A stretch of DNA of 8,832 nucleotides from Planctomyces sp. (GTDB taxonomy: Bacteria > Planctomycetota > Planctomycetia > Planctomycetales > Planctomycetaceae), in NCBI GenBank assembly GCA_005809115.1, contig SYLK01000798.1, forward strand, positions 1 through 8,832, written 5' to 3'. Shown piece by piece: positions 1 to 6,643 of the stretch. Position 1 is the stretch's first letter. Each line of letters begins with the position of its first letter. Position numbers and translations under genes: made by a program. The notes beneath the pieces were generated by a model. It saw only the letters and a list, made by a program, of their open reading frames with translations. It did no database searches and was not told where the DNA came from.

Positions 1-1
1 A

Positions 2-628
2 CTGTTGATCAACGCCCTGCTGTTGGGCGTGTTTGCTGTGCAGCAAAGTGTGATGGCCCGGCCGGCGTTCAAGCGGTGGTGGACTCGGTTCGTCCAGGCG
101 CCGATCGAGCGCAGCACGTATGTGCGGTGCACGGACCTGGCGCTGATCCTGTTGTTCTGGCAGTGGCGGCCGCTGGGCGGGGTGATCTGGGATGTTCATG
201 ATCCAATCGCTCGCGGCATGATTTATGCGACGTCTGCATTCGGCTGGCTGACCGTCCTGGTCACGACGTTTCTGATCAATCATTTCGACCTGTTCGGCCT
301 GCGGCAGGTGTGGCTGTACTTCCGCGGCAGGCCCTGCTCGCACCTGAGCTTCGTGACACCCGGACCGTACAATTTGATCCGGCACCCGCTGTACATCGGC
401 TGGATGACGGCGTTTTGGGCCACGCCCACCATGACCGCGGCGCATCTGCTGTTCGCCGTCGGCATGACGGCTTACATGCTGATCGCGATTCGGTTCGAGG
501 AACGCGATCTGCTGGACTTTCATGGGGACCGCTATGCTGACTATCGCCGGCGCGTACCGATGTTGATTCCCCGCTTGTCTGTTGATTCCCCGCTGGTCAA
601 GGGAAACGCCGGTTCGTCCAGCCATTGA
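2..628 (+). CDS. mddA: Methanethiol S-methyltransferase, MddA-type (5' end outside window)
   Basis: This is a membrane methyltransferase of the NnrU/isoprenylcysteine-methyltransferase-like fold. MddA enzymes transfer a methyl group from S-adenosylmethionine to methanethiol, giving dimethyl sulfide. Visible features are several hydrophobic membrane segments, the block INHFDLFGLRQVWLY near nt 275-320, the HPLYIG motif at nt 383-400 and the paired glutamates at nt 497-502 followed by RDLLDFHG. The HP...EE arrangement is the SAM-binding signature of this superfamily. The frame is already open at the window edge. A TTG at nt 5 is unlikely to be the start, because family members carry roughly 50 more N-terminal residues, so the gene is 5'-truncated by the window. 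One oddity is QQSVMARP at nt 41-64, where I recall QHSVMARP in relatives; this is from memory. A cupin gene follows after 69 bp. The MddA call rests on extended recalled similarity and was not tested biochemically. Confidence 0.82.
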   Translation: MLINALLLGVFAVQQSVMARPAFKRWWTRFVQAPIERSTYVRCTDLALILLFWQWRPLGGVIWDVHDPIARGMIYATSAFGWLTVLVTTFLINHFDLFGLRQVWLYFRGRPCSHLSFVTPGPYNLIRHPLYIGWMTAFWATPTMTAAHLLFAVGMTAYMLIAIRFEERDLLDFHGDRYADYRRRVPMLIPRLSVDSPLVKGNAGSSSH

Positions 629-697
629 CGTGAGCAGGAAGCGGACCGTGGAAAGGGAACTTGTCGGAATCGAATCTCAGTACAGGACGTGAACAGA

Positions 698-1060
698 ATG
701 CCTCAACTGATTGAACAACCGGCTGTGGTGCTGGCGGCTGGCAACAGACCAAAACGGATCGAAGAATTCGTGGGTCGAGTCAATACGCACCACAGTCAGG
801 TCAGTGTGGCACGCATGGTCTCGCCGGCCGGCTGGGAGGAACCAGGACAGCGGCCGGAATTCACTGAAATCACAGTCGTGCTGAACGGTACGCTTCGCGT
901 CGAGTACGACGGCGGCGAGCTGCAGGCTGGCCGCGGCCAGGCCATCGTCGCCGCGCCCGGCGAGTGGGTCCGTTACAGCACCCCCGGCGACGGCGGGGCG
1001 GAATATCTCGCGGTCTGCCTGCCGGCTTTTTCGCCCGAAACCGTCCATCGAGATGTCTGA
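698..1060 (+). CDS. Small cupin-domain protein lacking canonical metal ligands
   Basis: This is a 120-residue single-domain cupin of unknown substrate. The beta-barrel region runs from about residue 35 to 110. Cupin motif 1 corresponds to residues 45-64 (GWEEPGQRPEFTEI then VVLNG) and motif 2 to residues 79-92 (RGQAIVAAPGEWVR). The HxH pair and glutamate of motif 1 and the histidine of motif 2 normally bind a metal. Here the histidines are replaced (GQR/PEF, and R92), although E54 or E57 remains. The C-terminal stretch EYLAVCLPAFSPETVHRD is typical of a widespread uncharacterised small-cupin family that I recall. ATG 698 is preferred because AGGA at 684-687 lies 10 bases upstream; the in-frame GTG at 689 would be only one base from that ribosome-binding site. 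The stop lies just before the TPR gene, suggesting translational coupling. Metal-free or altered-metal function is an inference. Confidence 0.8.
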   Translation: MPQLIEQPAVVLAAGNRPKRIEEFVGRVNTHHSQVSVARMVSPAGWEEPGQRPEFTEITVVLNGTLRVEYDGGELQAGRGQAIVAAPGEWVRYSTPGDGGAEYLAVCLPAFSPETVHRDV

Positions 1061-1073
1061 ACAGGAGCACCCC

Positions 1074-2765
1074 GTGTCACGCATTACCCAGGCGACGATT
1101 TTCCTTTCCGGGCCATTCCTGTGGCAGGCGACTCTGGCAGCCGATCCCGCCGAGAATTCGCCCGCGAAGAGAGATGGAACTGTCGCGAGCATCCTCCACC
1201 CCGGTCTCACCGGCTATGCCCGCGTCGTGACGACCAGATCTTCCGAAGCCCGGAAGTGGTTCGATCAAGGCATTCAGCTGCTGTATGGATTCAATCACGA
1301 CGAAGCCATCCGCTCGTTCGAAAAGGCGGCCGCGATCGATCCGGCCTGCGCGATGGCCTGGTGGGGATCGGCTTATGCCCGCGGCCTGCACATCAACAAT
1401 GCGGAGATGGGACAGGAACAGAGCGAGCTGGCTTTCCAGGCAGCACAGAAGGCCATGGCAGCACTGGATGATGAGTCGCCGGTCGAGCAGGCGCTCGTGC
1501 ATGCGGTTCGCACACGCTATGCGCTTCCTGTCCCCGCGGATCGCCATCCACTTGATGAAGCGTACGCGGCCGCGATGGAAACGGTATGGCATCGTTTTCC
1601 GGATGATCCCGACGTGGGAGCACTCTTCGCGGAGTCACTCATGAATCTGCAGCCGTGGGACTTGTGGACCGTGGATGCGAAACCGAAGGGACGCGTGCTG
1701 GAGATTCTTGGGGTGCTGGAACAGACACTGGCGAAGACGCCTCATCATCCGGGCGCGAATCACTTCTATATCCATGCGATCGAAGCTTCCCCCTGGCCCG
1801 AAAAAGGAACAGAAGCGGCTGAGCGCCTGAAGGCGCTCGTGCCCGGCTCGGGACATCTCGTGCACATGCCTTCGCACATTTTCATCCGAACGGGGCGTTA
1901 TGCCGACGCCGCCGATGCGAATGAGCGGGCGATCAAAGCCGACGAAACGTACTTCTCGAAGGCTCCACCGCCGGACTTCTACAGTTTGTACTTCATGCAC
2001 AACGTTCACTTCCTGGCATATGCCGCGATGATGGAGGGGCGCTACGAGGCGGCCCTTGCGGCTGCGCGCAAGATCGAGAACGAGATGCCGCCCGAATTCC
2101 TGAAGAAGTACGTGACCATCGCCGATGGCTTCACGACGACGAAGCTGTTTGTCATGCTCCGCTTTGGCAGATGGAACGATATCCTGCAGGAAAAGGAGCC
2201 GGAGGAATGGCGGTTGCTCAGTCGCGCGGAACGACACTTCGCGCGGAGTATTGCCTGTACGGCGCTTGGCAGATCCAGAGAAGCTCGGCAGGAGATCGAC
2301 AGGCTGGACGACGCAGCCGCTCGGCTTACGGACGAATGGAAGATGGGGAACAACTCCGCCAGCGCAGTCATCGCGATTGCCCGCGCGATGGCGGAAGGGG
2401 AGTTGGCCTTCCGGGAAGGGAATCGGGACGAAGCGTTTGTGTTGCTCCGCGAGGCCGTCGAGCTCGAAGAGAATCTGGCCTACGATGAACCGCCAGGATG
2501 GATGCAGCCGGTGCGCCACGCGCTCGGTGCGCTGTTGCTGGCAGATGATCATTTCGCAGAGGCCGAGCGGGTTTACCTGGCAGACCTGGAGCGACATCCC
2601 GGCAACGCCTGGTCGCTGCTCGGTCTGCAGCAGGCGCTGGCGGGTCAGGAAAGACCGGCGGCGGCGGCCGCGATAGCGGAGCAGGTGGTCCAGGCATGGT
2701 CCCGCGCGGATGTAAAACCGATCGCCAGCTGCTATTGCCATCCGGATGCCCGCGGGGCGAAATAG
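1074..2765 (+). CDS. Exported TPR-repeat protein of unknown function
   Basis: This is a 563-residue protein with scattered tetratricopeptide repeats, which usually mediate protein-protein contacts. Helical TPR pairs are clear near residues 58-100 (ARKWFDQGIQLLYGFNHDEA), around GHLVHMPSHIFIRTGRY, around FLAYAAMMEGRYEAA, and in the C-terminal third (GELAFREGNRDEAF, DDHFAEAERVYLADLERHPG). HHPGANHFYIHAIEASPWP and HMPSHIFIRTGRY look like family-specific conserved blocks rather than generic TPR sequence. I recall this family from Acidobacteria and Planctomycetes without an assigned activity. The longest frame begins at ATG 1053, overlapping the cupin stop. GTG 1074 is preferred because AGGAG at 1063-1067 sits six bases upstream, and from there the protein opens with a plausible signal peptide (MSRITQATIFLSGPFLW, cleavage near TLAA, residues 20-23). 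The gene starts 13 bp after the cupin stop, so the two are probably one operon. Confidence 0.83.
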   Translation: MSRITQATIFLSGPFLWQATLAADPAENSPAKRDGTVASILHPGLTGYARVVTTRSSEARKWFDQGIQLLYGFNHDEAIRSFEKAAAIDPACAMAWWGSAYARGLHINNAEMGQEQSELAFQAAQKAMAALDDESPVEQALVHAVRTRYALPVPADRHPLDEAYAAAMETVWHRFPDDPDVGALFAESLMNLQPWDLWTVDAKPKGRVLEILGVLEQTLAKTPHHPGANHFYIHAIEASPWPEKGTEAAERLKALVPGSGHLVHMPSHIFIRTGRYADAADANERAIKADETYFSKAPPPDFYSLYFMHNVHFLAYAAMMEGRYEAALAAARKIENEMPPEFLKKYVTIADGFTTTKLFVMLRFGRWNDILQEKEPEEWRLLSRAERHFARSIACTALGRSREARQEIDRLDDAAARLTDEWKMGNNSASAVIAIARAMAEGELAFREGNRDEAFVLLREAVELEENLAYDEPPGWMQPVRHALGALLLADDHFAEAERVYLADLERHPGNAWSLLGLQQALAGQERPAAAAAIAEQVVQAWSRADVKPIASCYCHPDARGAK

Positions 2766-2811
2766 CCGGCAACGTGGCGGCATTTCTCAATAGCTCGCTG
2801 GACCTCAACGG

Positions 2812-2826
2812 GATCGATCATCGATC
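2812..2826. repeat. 15-bp palindrome upstream of the sigma-54 activator
   Basis: GATCGAT, one central C, then ATCGATC form a perfect inverted repeat with 7-bp arms. It lies in the 238-bp gap between the TPR gene and the activator gene, about 180 bp before the activator start. Dyads of this size can be operators, but a single copy of this length is also expected by chance in a window this long. No promoter could be placed next to it. Confidence 0.3.
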
Positions 2827-3003
2827 TGCGCAGGATTCCGCACAGCCTGCCGAAACCAGTCGCCTGTGGCCCCGGAGCAGGCGATATCTGTTCGACCCGT
2901 CGCACCCTCCCGACTGGCGTCGTGTCGCCTGAACGGCGAAACGAAATCATTTCCGCCGGCTCGTTCTGACTCAGGACTGGCGATTCTCTCACTCCGTTGA
3001 CCC

Positions 3004-5025
3004 ATGCGACAAATCCGTCGATACTTCATGAAATGCGTTACCGTTCACGGTCGCCATTCCGAGTTTCAGCGATTCCGTCACATGGTCGACATTGATCCAG
3101 CGCCGCTGTTGGAAATGGACGAGGACGCCGCGCTCCGCACCATCCTCGAAGGCACGGCGACGGAGACTGGCGAGCGGTTCTTCTACGCGCTGGTCGAGAA
3201 TCTGGTCAGGGCGCTCGGCACGCACGGTGCGATGGTGACGCGCTACGTTGCCGATCAGGCTCAGTTGCACGCCTATGCGTTTCGGATGGACGGCGGCTGG
3301 GTCGAGAATTTCGTATTCGACATTCCTGGAACTCCCTGCGAGCGCGTGATTGGCCAGCGGCAGCTGGTACACATTCCCGAACGCCTGATTGAACTCTTCC
3401 CGATCGACGGCAGTCTGCGTGAGGCTGGTCTGGTCAGCTACCTGGGCATGCCGCTTCTGGATGTCGGCGGCGAGATTCTCGGCCACATGGCTGTAGTCGA
3501 TCGCCGTCCCATGCCGGAAGAGGCGCGGGTGCTGGCGATCTTTCAAATCTTCGCCACCCGGGCCGCCGCCGAATTGCAGCGGCTGCGCCGCGAGGCCGAT
3601 CTGCGCGAACGAGAGGAAAAGCTCGGCCGGCTGATTGACAGCGCGATGGATGTGATTATCGAACTGGACCACAACATGGCCGTGACGCGGATGAACACCG
3701 CGGCCGAAAAGTCGTTCGAGTGTGGCGCCAGCGAGGTCATCGGACGAGCGTTTCGTCCGATGATCGATGGCGCGAGCCACGAGAAACTTTGCCGTCTTAC
3801 CAGGCATCTCATCGACCGCCCGCACGGTCAGCAGCATCTTTGGATTCCCGGCGGTCTGACAGCCAATTCGGCCAGCGGCAGCCAGTTTCCGGCCGAGGCC
3901 ACGCTGTCGCGGTTCGAAGTCCGCGGCGACAGCTTCTTTACGCTGATCCTCCGTAACGTGAACGATCGGCTGGAAGCGGAACAGAAGATTCAATCGCTGA
4001 CCGTCGAAGCGCAATATCTGAAGGAAGAACTGAAGTTCCATCACAATTTCGACGAGATCGTCGGCCAGAGCCGGCCGCTGCTGGACGCGTTGCGTGACGT
4101 CGAGCAAGTCGCGCCGACTGACGCCACCGTGTTGATCCTCGGCGAAACAGGGACGGGCAAGGAGCTGATCGCACGTGCAATCCATTCTCGCAGCCCGCGG
4201 CGCGACAAGCCATTCGTGAAGGTGAACTGCGCGGCGATTCCCGCAACGCTGATCGAAAGCGAATTCTTCGGCCATGAAAAGGGGGCGTTCACCGGTGCGA
4301 CACAGCGACGGGAGGGGCGATTCACGCTCGCCGACAGCGGCACAATCTTTCTCGATGAAATTGGGGAGCTGCCTGTTGACCTGCAGGGAAAACTGCTGCG
4401 CGTCCTGCAGGAAGGCGAGTTCGAACCGGTCGGCAGCTCGCACACGAAAAAGGTCCACGTCCGTGTGATTGCCGCCACCAACAGCAACCTCAGACAATCG
4501 ATCCAGGACGGCAGGTTCCGCGAGGATCTCTACTACCGGCTGAACGTCTTTCCCATCAACGTCCCGACGCTTCGCGAGCGCGGCGACGACGTCGCGCTGC
4601 TGGCTGACGCGTTCGTCAGGCGGTTTGCACAGAAGATGGGCCGCACGCTGCAGCCGCTGTCGCCGCACTGCATCCGGCGGCTGAAGTCGTACAACTGGCC
4701 TGGGAACGTCCGCGAATTGGAGAACGTGATTGAACGTGCGGTGATTACTGCGTTCGACGGGCGTCTGAACTGGGATCGCGCCTTGCCGGAATCATCTGCC
4801 GGGCCTCCCACGACAAGTCACGCGAATTCCGATATGGCACCATGCGCTCCGCGTGTGCTGACTGTGCAGGAACTGCAGGCGGCCGAGCGATCGAACATCG
4901 TTCTCGCACTGGAGCAAGCTGATTGGCGAGTCGCGGGAGCGGGGGGCGCCGCGGACTTGCTCGGCATGAACCCTTCGACACTCAACTCGCGGATGCGTAC
5001 GCTCGGCATCAGGCGTCCGCTGTAG
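3004..5025 (+). CDS. Sigma-54-dependent transcriptional activator (GAF-PAS-AAA+-HTH)
   Basis: This is a bacterial enhancer-binding protein that hydrolyses ATP to open sigma-54 RNA polymerase promoters. The order is a GAF-like sensor at about residues 45-195, a PAS domain at about 205-318, a short coiled linker at 320-346, an AAA+ domain at about 349-580 and a Fis-type HTH at 640-670. Intact key motifs are Walker A GETGTGKE (380-387), the sigma-54-contacting GAFTGA loop (427-432), Walker B GTIFLDE (446-452), the arginine-finger region FREDLYYRLNVF (505-516), and the HTH GGAADLLGMNPSTLNSRM. There is no receiver domain, so control is probably by a ligand or redox signal through GAF/PAS, as in FhlA or NorR. 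The start is uncertain. ATG 3004, 3028 and 3082 are all in frame without a clear ribosome-binding site, and 3082 would still include the whole GAF domain. No sigma-54 promoter was found nearby, so the regulon is unknown. Confidence 0.93.
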   Translation: MRQIRRYFMKCVTVHGRHSEFQRFRHMVDIDPAPLLEMDEDAALRTILEGTATETGERFFYALVENLVRALGTHGAMVTRYVADQAQLHAYAFRMDGGWVENFVFDIPGTPCERVIGQRQLVHIPERLIELFPIDGSLREAGLVSYLGMPLLDVGGEILGHMAVVDRRPMPEEARVLAIFQIFATRAAAELQRLRREADLREREEKLGRLIDSAMDVIIELDHNMAVTRMNTAAEKSFECGASEVIGRAFRPMIDGASHEKLCRLTRHLIDRPHGQQHLWIPGGLTANSASGSQFPAEATLSRFEVRGDSFFTLILRNVNDRLEAEQKIQSLTVEAQYLKEELKFHHNFDEIVGQSRPLLDALRDVEQVAPTDATVLILGETGTGKELIARAIHSRSPRRDKPFVKVNCAAIPATLIESEFFGHEKGAFTGATQRREGRFTLADSGTIFLDEIGELPVDLQGKLLRVLQEGEFEPVGSSHTKKVHVRVIAATNSNLRQSIQDGRFREDLYYRLNVFPINVPTLRERGDDVALLADAFVRRFAQKMGRTLQPLSPHCIRRLKSYNWPGNVRELENVIERAVITAFDGRLNWDRALPESSAGPPTTSHANSDMAPCAPRVLTVQELQAAERSNIVLALEQADWRVAGAGGAADLLGMNPSTLNSRMRTLGIRRPL

Positions 5026-5112
5026 AGACGCTGTTCATCGCCCAGTTCGTCCCGCAGGCGGAATGTACGGGGCGATTTGCCGTATCGAGCGGAGGCTGGA
5101 TCATTTGCGTCT

Positions 5113-5127
5113 GGAACGAACCGTTCC
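5113..5127 (+). terminator. Candidate hairpin downstream of the activator gene
   Basis: GGAACG, loop AAC, CGTTCC form a perfect 6-bp stem with a three-base loop 87 bp after the activator stop. There is no T-run after it, so it is not a standard intrinsic terminator. It could weakly help termination or simply be chance. Confidence 0.25.
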
Positions 5128-5227
5128 GCCTGGGGACCCCCCGATCCGGTTTACTACTCGTGGGAAGGGGAAGGGTGACTGACGTTTCAGAAGCCATAAG
5201 AACCCCTGACAAAACCTGCGTGGCCGC

Positions 5228-5324
5228 GTTGCTTCGAGAGTGGTCGAGATGCCAGGAAGAGTGACGAGGCGACACCTGTCGTCGAGGAGCGATGGCGCGG
5301 CAGGTCGGCCGCTCTCGAAGCAAC
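5228..5324. repeat. 13-bp perfect inverted repeat flanking 71 bp
   Basis: The left arm is GTTGCTTCGAGAG at 5228-5240 and the right arm is its exact reverse complement, CTCTCGAAGCAAC, at 5312-5324. The 71-bp interior has a smaller nested stem (CGACA/TGTCG) but no coding capacity of note. CCTGCG occurs just outside both arms (5215-5220 and 5325-5330), though on the left it stands seven bases away from the arm. A perfect 13-bp pair at this spacing is unlikely by chance, so this may be a miniature inverted-repeat element or a structured RNA. Nothing links it to a known family. Confidence 0.5.
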
Positions 5325-5710
5325 CCTGCGGGACGTTTGTGGTGACGTCTCAGGCCACGTGGCTCGTCGGCGACGGGGTGTCCCGGAACGCCGGCGTCTG
5401 CTGCGCTCGCCTCGGCAGCTCCGGGCATCTTCTCAAGCCGATGCCGTTCCGCTGCGGGGGCTCGGAGAATCCTCGGCGTTCCCCTGACCAGGTCTCAGCC
5501 GCTCCGCGGGCTCGCCTCGCCACAGCGGCTGTGACGCCGCGTTGACACTTCGCCACACTCCGTCCCTCTTCACGGGAAACGGTAATCGACGTCTCCGTGA
5601 CCTGCGGTTCCGAAGTCACCGAGCCTTCATCACCCATTGACCACCTGACGAGAATACTGAAAATTCACTGACCGATCTTGTCAACGTACATGATACCATT
5701 CTGCTGCCGC

Positions 5711-5744
5711 GACATTTCCTTCAAGGTACGACGTTTCCTTCAAG
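5711..5744. repeat. Short direct repeat at the 3' end of the PIN frame
   Basis: GACATTTCCTTCAAG (5711-5725) and GACGTTTCCTTCAAG (5730-5744) match at 14 of 15 positions with a 19-bp period. The second copy lies inside the C-terminal codons of the PIN frame (read on the minus strand as LEGNV), and the first covers its stop codon. A 19-bp duplication would shift the frame, so the present C-terminus may be a product of it. Confidence 0.55.
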
Positions 5745-6200
5745 CGATGTCTGTTCGGGCGGTGATTTCCATCGCGTCAGCAGTTCGACATCTCCGCTGA
5801 CTTCGATGCCGTGCTGTTGGCAATAGCTGACCACCGTGGGCGTGTGCAGATGGCGGTCCAATGTGCAAAGGACATCGGCGGAGGCGGCAATCGCCGTGGC
5901 GATAATCGGATCATCATCAGGGTCGGCGGTCACAATGGCCGCTGTCGCATCGGGTGCTGGTTCGACAACGACGCTGCCCCGTTGAATGTCCTGCAGAAAT
6001 TGATCGATGTCCTCATCCGTCATGCCGTGAATGCGGCGGACTCGTTCCTATCGCAGGACGCGGCTGAGTTCGGACAACAGAAATGGCGAGACGCACAGAA
6101 TGTGTGGCTCTTTGATGGCTCGCTGAAGTAGTTCGGCAGCCGGACTGGGAGGGCCGCTGGCCGCTCGGGCCAGGACATTCGTGTCGAGCACGATCCGCAT
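5721..6200 (-). pseudogene. PIN-family (VapC-like) toxin interrupted by an in-frame TAG
   Basis: PIN-domain toxins of this family are Mg-dependent ribonucleases paired with an upstream antitoxin. From ATG at 6200 the minus strand reads MRIVLDTNVLARAASGPPSP, continuing through LLSELSRVLR to residue 50. It then meets TAG (6048-6050, codon 51) and resumes in the same frame with ERVRRIHGMTDEDIDQFL. The whole would be 159 codons, close to family length plus a short tail. The four expected acidic residues are all present: D6, E44, D97 (in DPDDDP) and D115 (in TLDRH). I recall tyrosine in relatives at the interrupted position (VLRYxRVR), one base from TAG. ATG 6023 could restart a 100-residue C-terminal piece, but it has no good ribosome-binding site and lacks D6 and E44. 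The ATG overlaps the upstream stop by one base (TGATG). Recent inactivation is most likely; amber readthrough or a sequencing error is possible. Confidence 0.88.
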
Positions 6201-6481
6201 CAGGGACGATGCCGGAAGTGGGACATCGCTTCGTCGACGGCGGCATCGGCTTCCACGCCAGTAACGCCGGTACTGACGGCGAATTGCTGGTTGACGGCGA
6301 TGGTGTGGGCGATGCGCGCACGTGCCGCCTGCCGGGCGTCATCCCCCGGAGCCTGGCTCGGTGTGTACGTGAGAATCAGCACATGCTGCTGCGGTTCCAG
6401 AGCGGAACCCAGCAAATTCTCCAACGTCCGCTTTTCGTCGGCGGGAATCTGATTCACGTTGCGGGTGGCGGTAACGTCCAT
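6200..6481 (-). CDS. Putative antitoxin of the PIN toxin, unrecognised family
   Basis: This is a 93-residue protein from ATG 6481, or 99 residues from the in-frame GTG at 6499. It opens MDVTATRNVNQIPADEKRTL and continues with LLGSALEPQQHVLILTYTPS, a predicted helix rich in Ala and Arg, and an acidic C-terminal helix around GVEADAAVDEAMSHFRHRP. I do not recognise an RHH, AbrB, Phd or MazE DNA-binding motif. I recall similar small proteins upstream of PIN genes in planctomycetes, without a characterised function. Its TGA shares one base with the toxin ATG, the tight coupling typical of toxin-antitoxin operons. ATG 6481 is favoured because the GAGG at 6495-6498 lies about 13 bases upstream, which is loose but usable, and because the candidate promoter -10 sits between the two starts. 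The antitoxin role is inferred from position and size only. Confidence 0.72.
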   Translation of the reverse strand: MDVTATRNVNQIPADEKRTLENLLGSALEPQQHVLILTYTPSQAPGDDARQAARARIAHTIAVNQQFAVSTGVTGVEADAAVDEAMSHFRHRP

Positions 6482-6487
6482 AGATTC

Positions 6488-6517
6488 AGTATACCTCACC
6501 GGCCGTTCTCAGGGCAA
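6488..6517 (-). promoter_or_regulatory. Candidate sigma-70-type promoter for the toxin-antitoxin pair
   Basis: On the minus strand TTGCCC (6517-6512) and TATACT (6493-6488) are separated by 18 bases. They match the TTGACA and TATAAT consensus at four and five positions. Transcription would begin about seven bases after the -10 box, essentially at the A of ATG 6481, so the message could be leaderless. This is based on consensus only. Confidence 0.4.
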
Positions 6518-6643
6518 ACGGTTGTTTTTCGGCAAATAGTTGTGTTTCTCGGTGAATCTCAGTTGTCTGACACTGGCACGGGAAACAAGTTCGTCATTCA
6601 ATTGGTCTTGAATTGCACGGAAAAATCGGCACCATGATGAGTC

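Larger units (their letters stand above)
5026..5720. other. Gene-free stretch between activator and PIN pseudogene
   Basis: About 695 bp without a believable gene. Open frames exist on both strands, for example 5009-5428 minus, but their translations are rich in Arg, Pro and Ala and show no recognisable domain. They overlap one another and one runs into the end of the activator gene. The stretch contains a small hairpin (5113-5127), a widely spaced 13-bp inverted repeat (5228-5324) and, at its right edge, a short direct repeat (5711-5744). No tRNA, rRNA or CRISPR pattern was seen. It may be the relic of an inserted or decayed element, which is an inference. Confidence 0.6.

Noticed and set aside
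1635..2783. Open frame of 382 codons on the minus strand, antisense to the TPR gene
   Set aside because: The plus strand encodes clear TPR repeats. The antisense translation is Arg- and Pro-rich with no recognisable motif.
2989..4668. Open frame of 559 codons on the minus strand, antisense to the activator gene
   Set aside because: It is a shadow of a strongly supported sigma-54 activator. Its translation shows no domain, and long antisense frames are common opposite G+C-rich genes.
5354..5363. 10-bp palindrome GCCACGTGGC
   Set aside because: Several perfect 10-bp palindromes are expected by chance in a window of this length, and nothing nearby gives it a role.
5009..5428. Minus-strand frame of 139 codons in the gene-free stretch
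   Set aside because: It overlaps the end of the activator gene, shows no domain, and has a composition like random G+C-rich sequence.
6574..6589. TGGCACGGG resembling a sigma-54 -24 element
   Set aside because: The -12 position reads ACAAG instead of TTGCW, so it is not a usable sigma-54 promoter.
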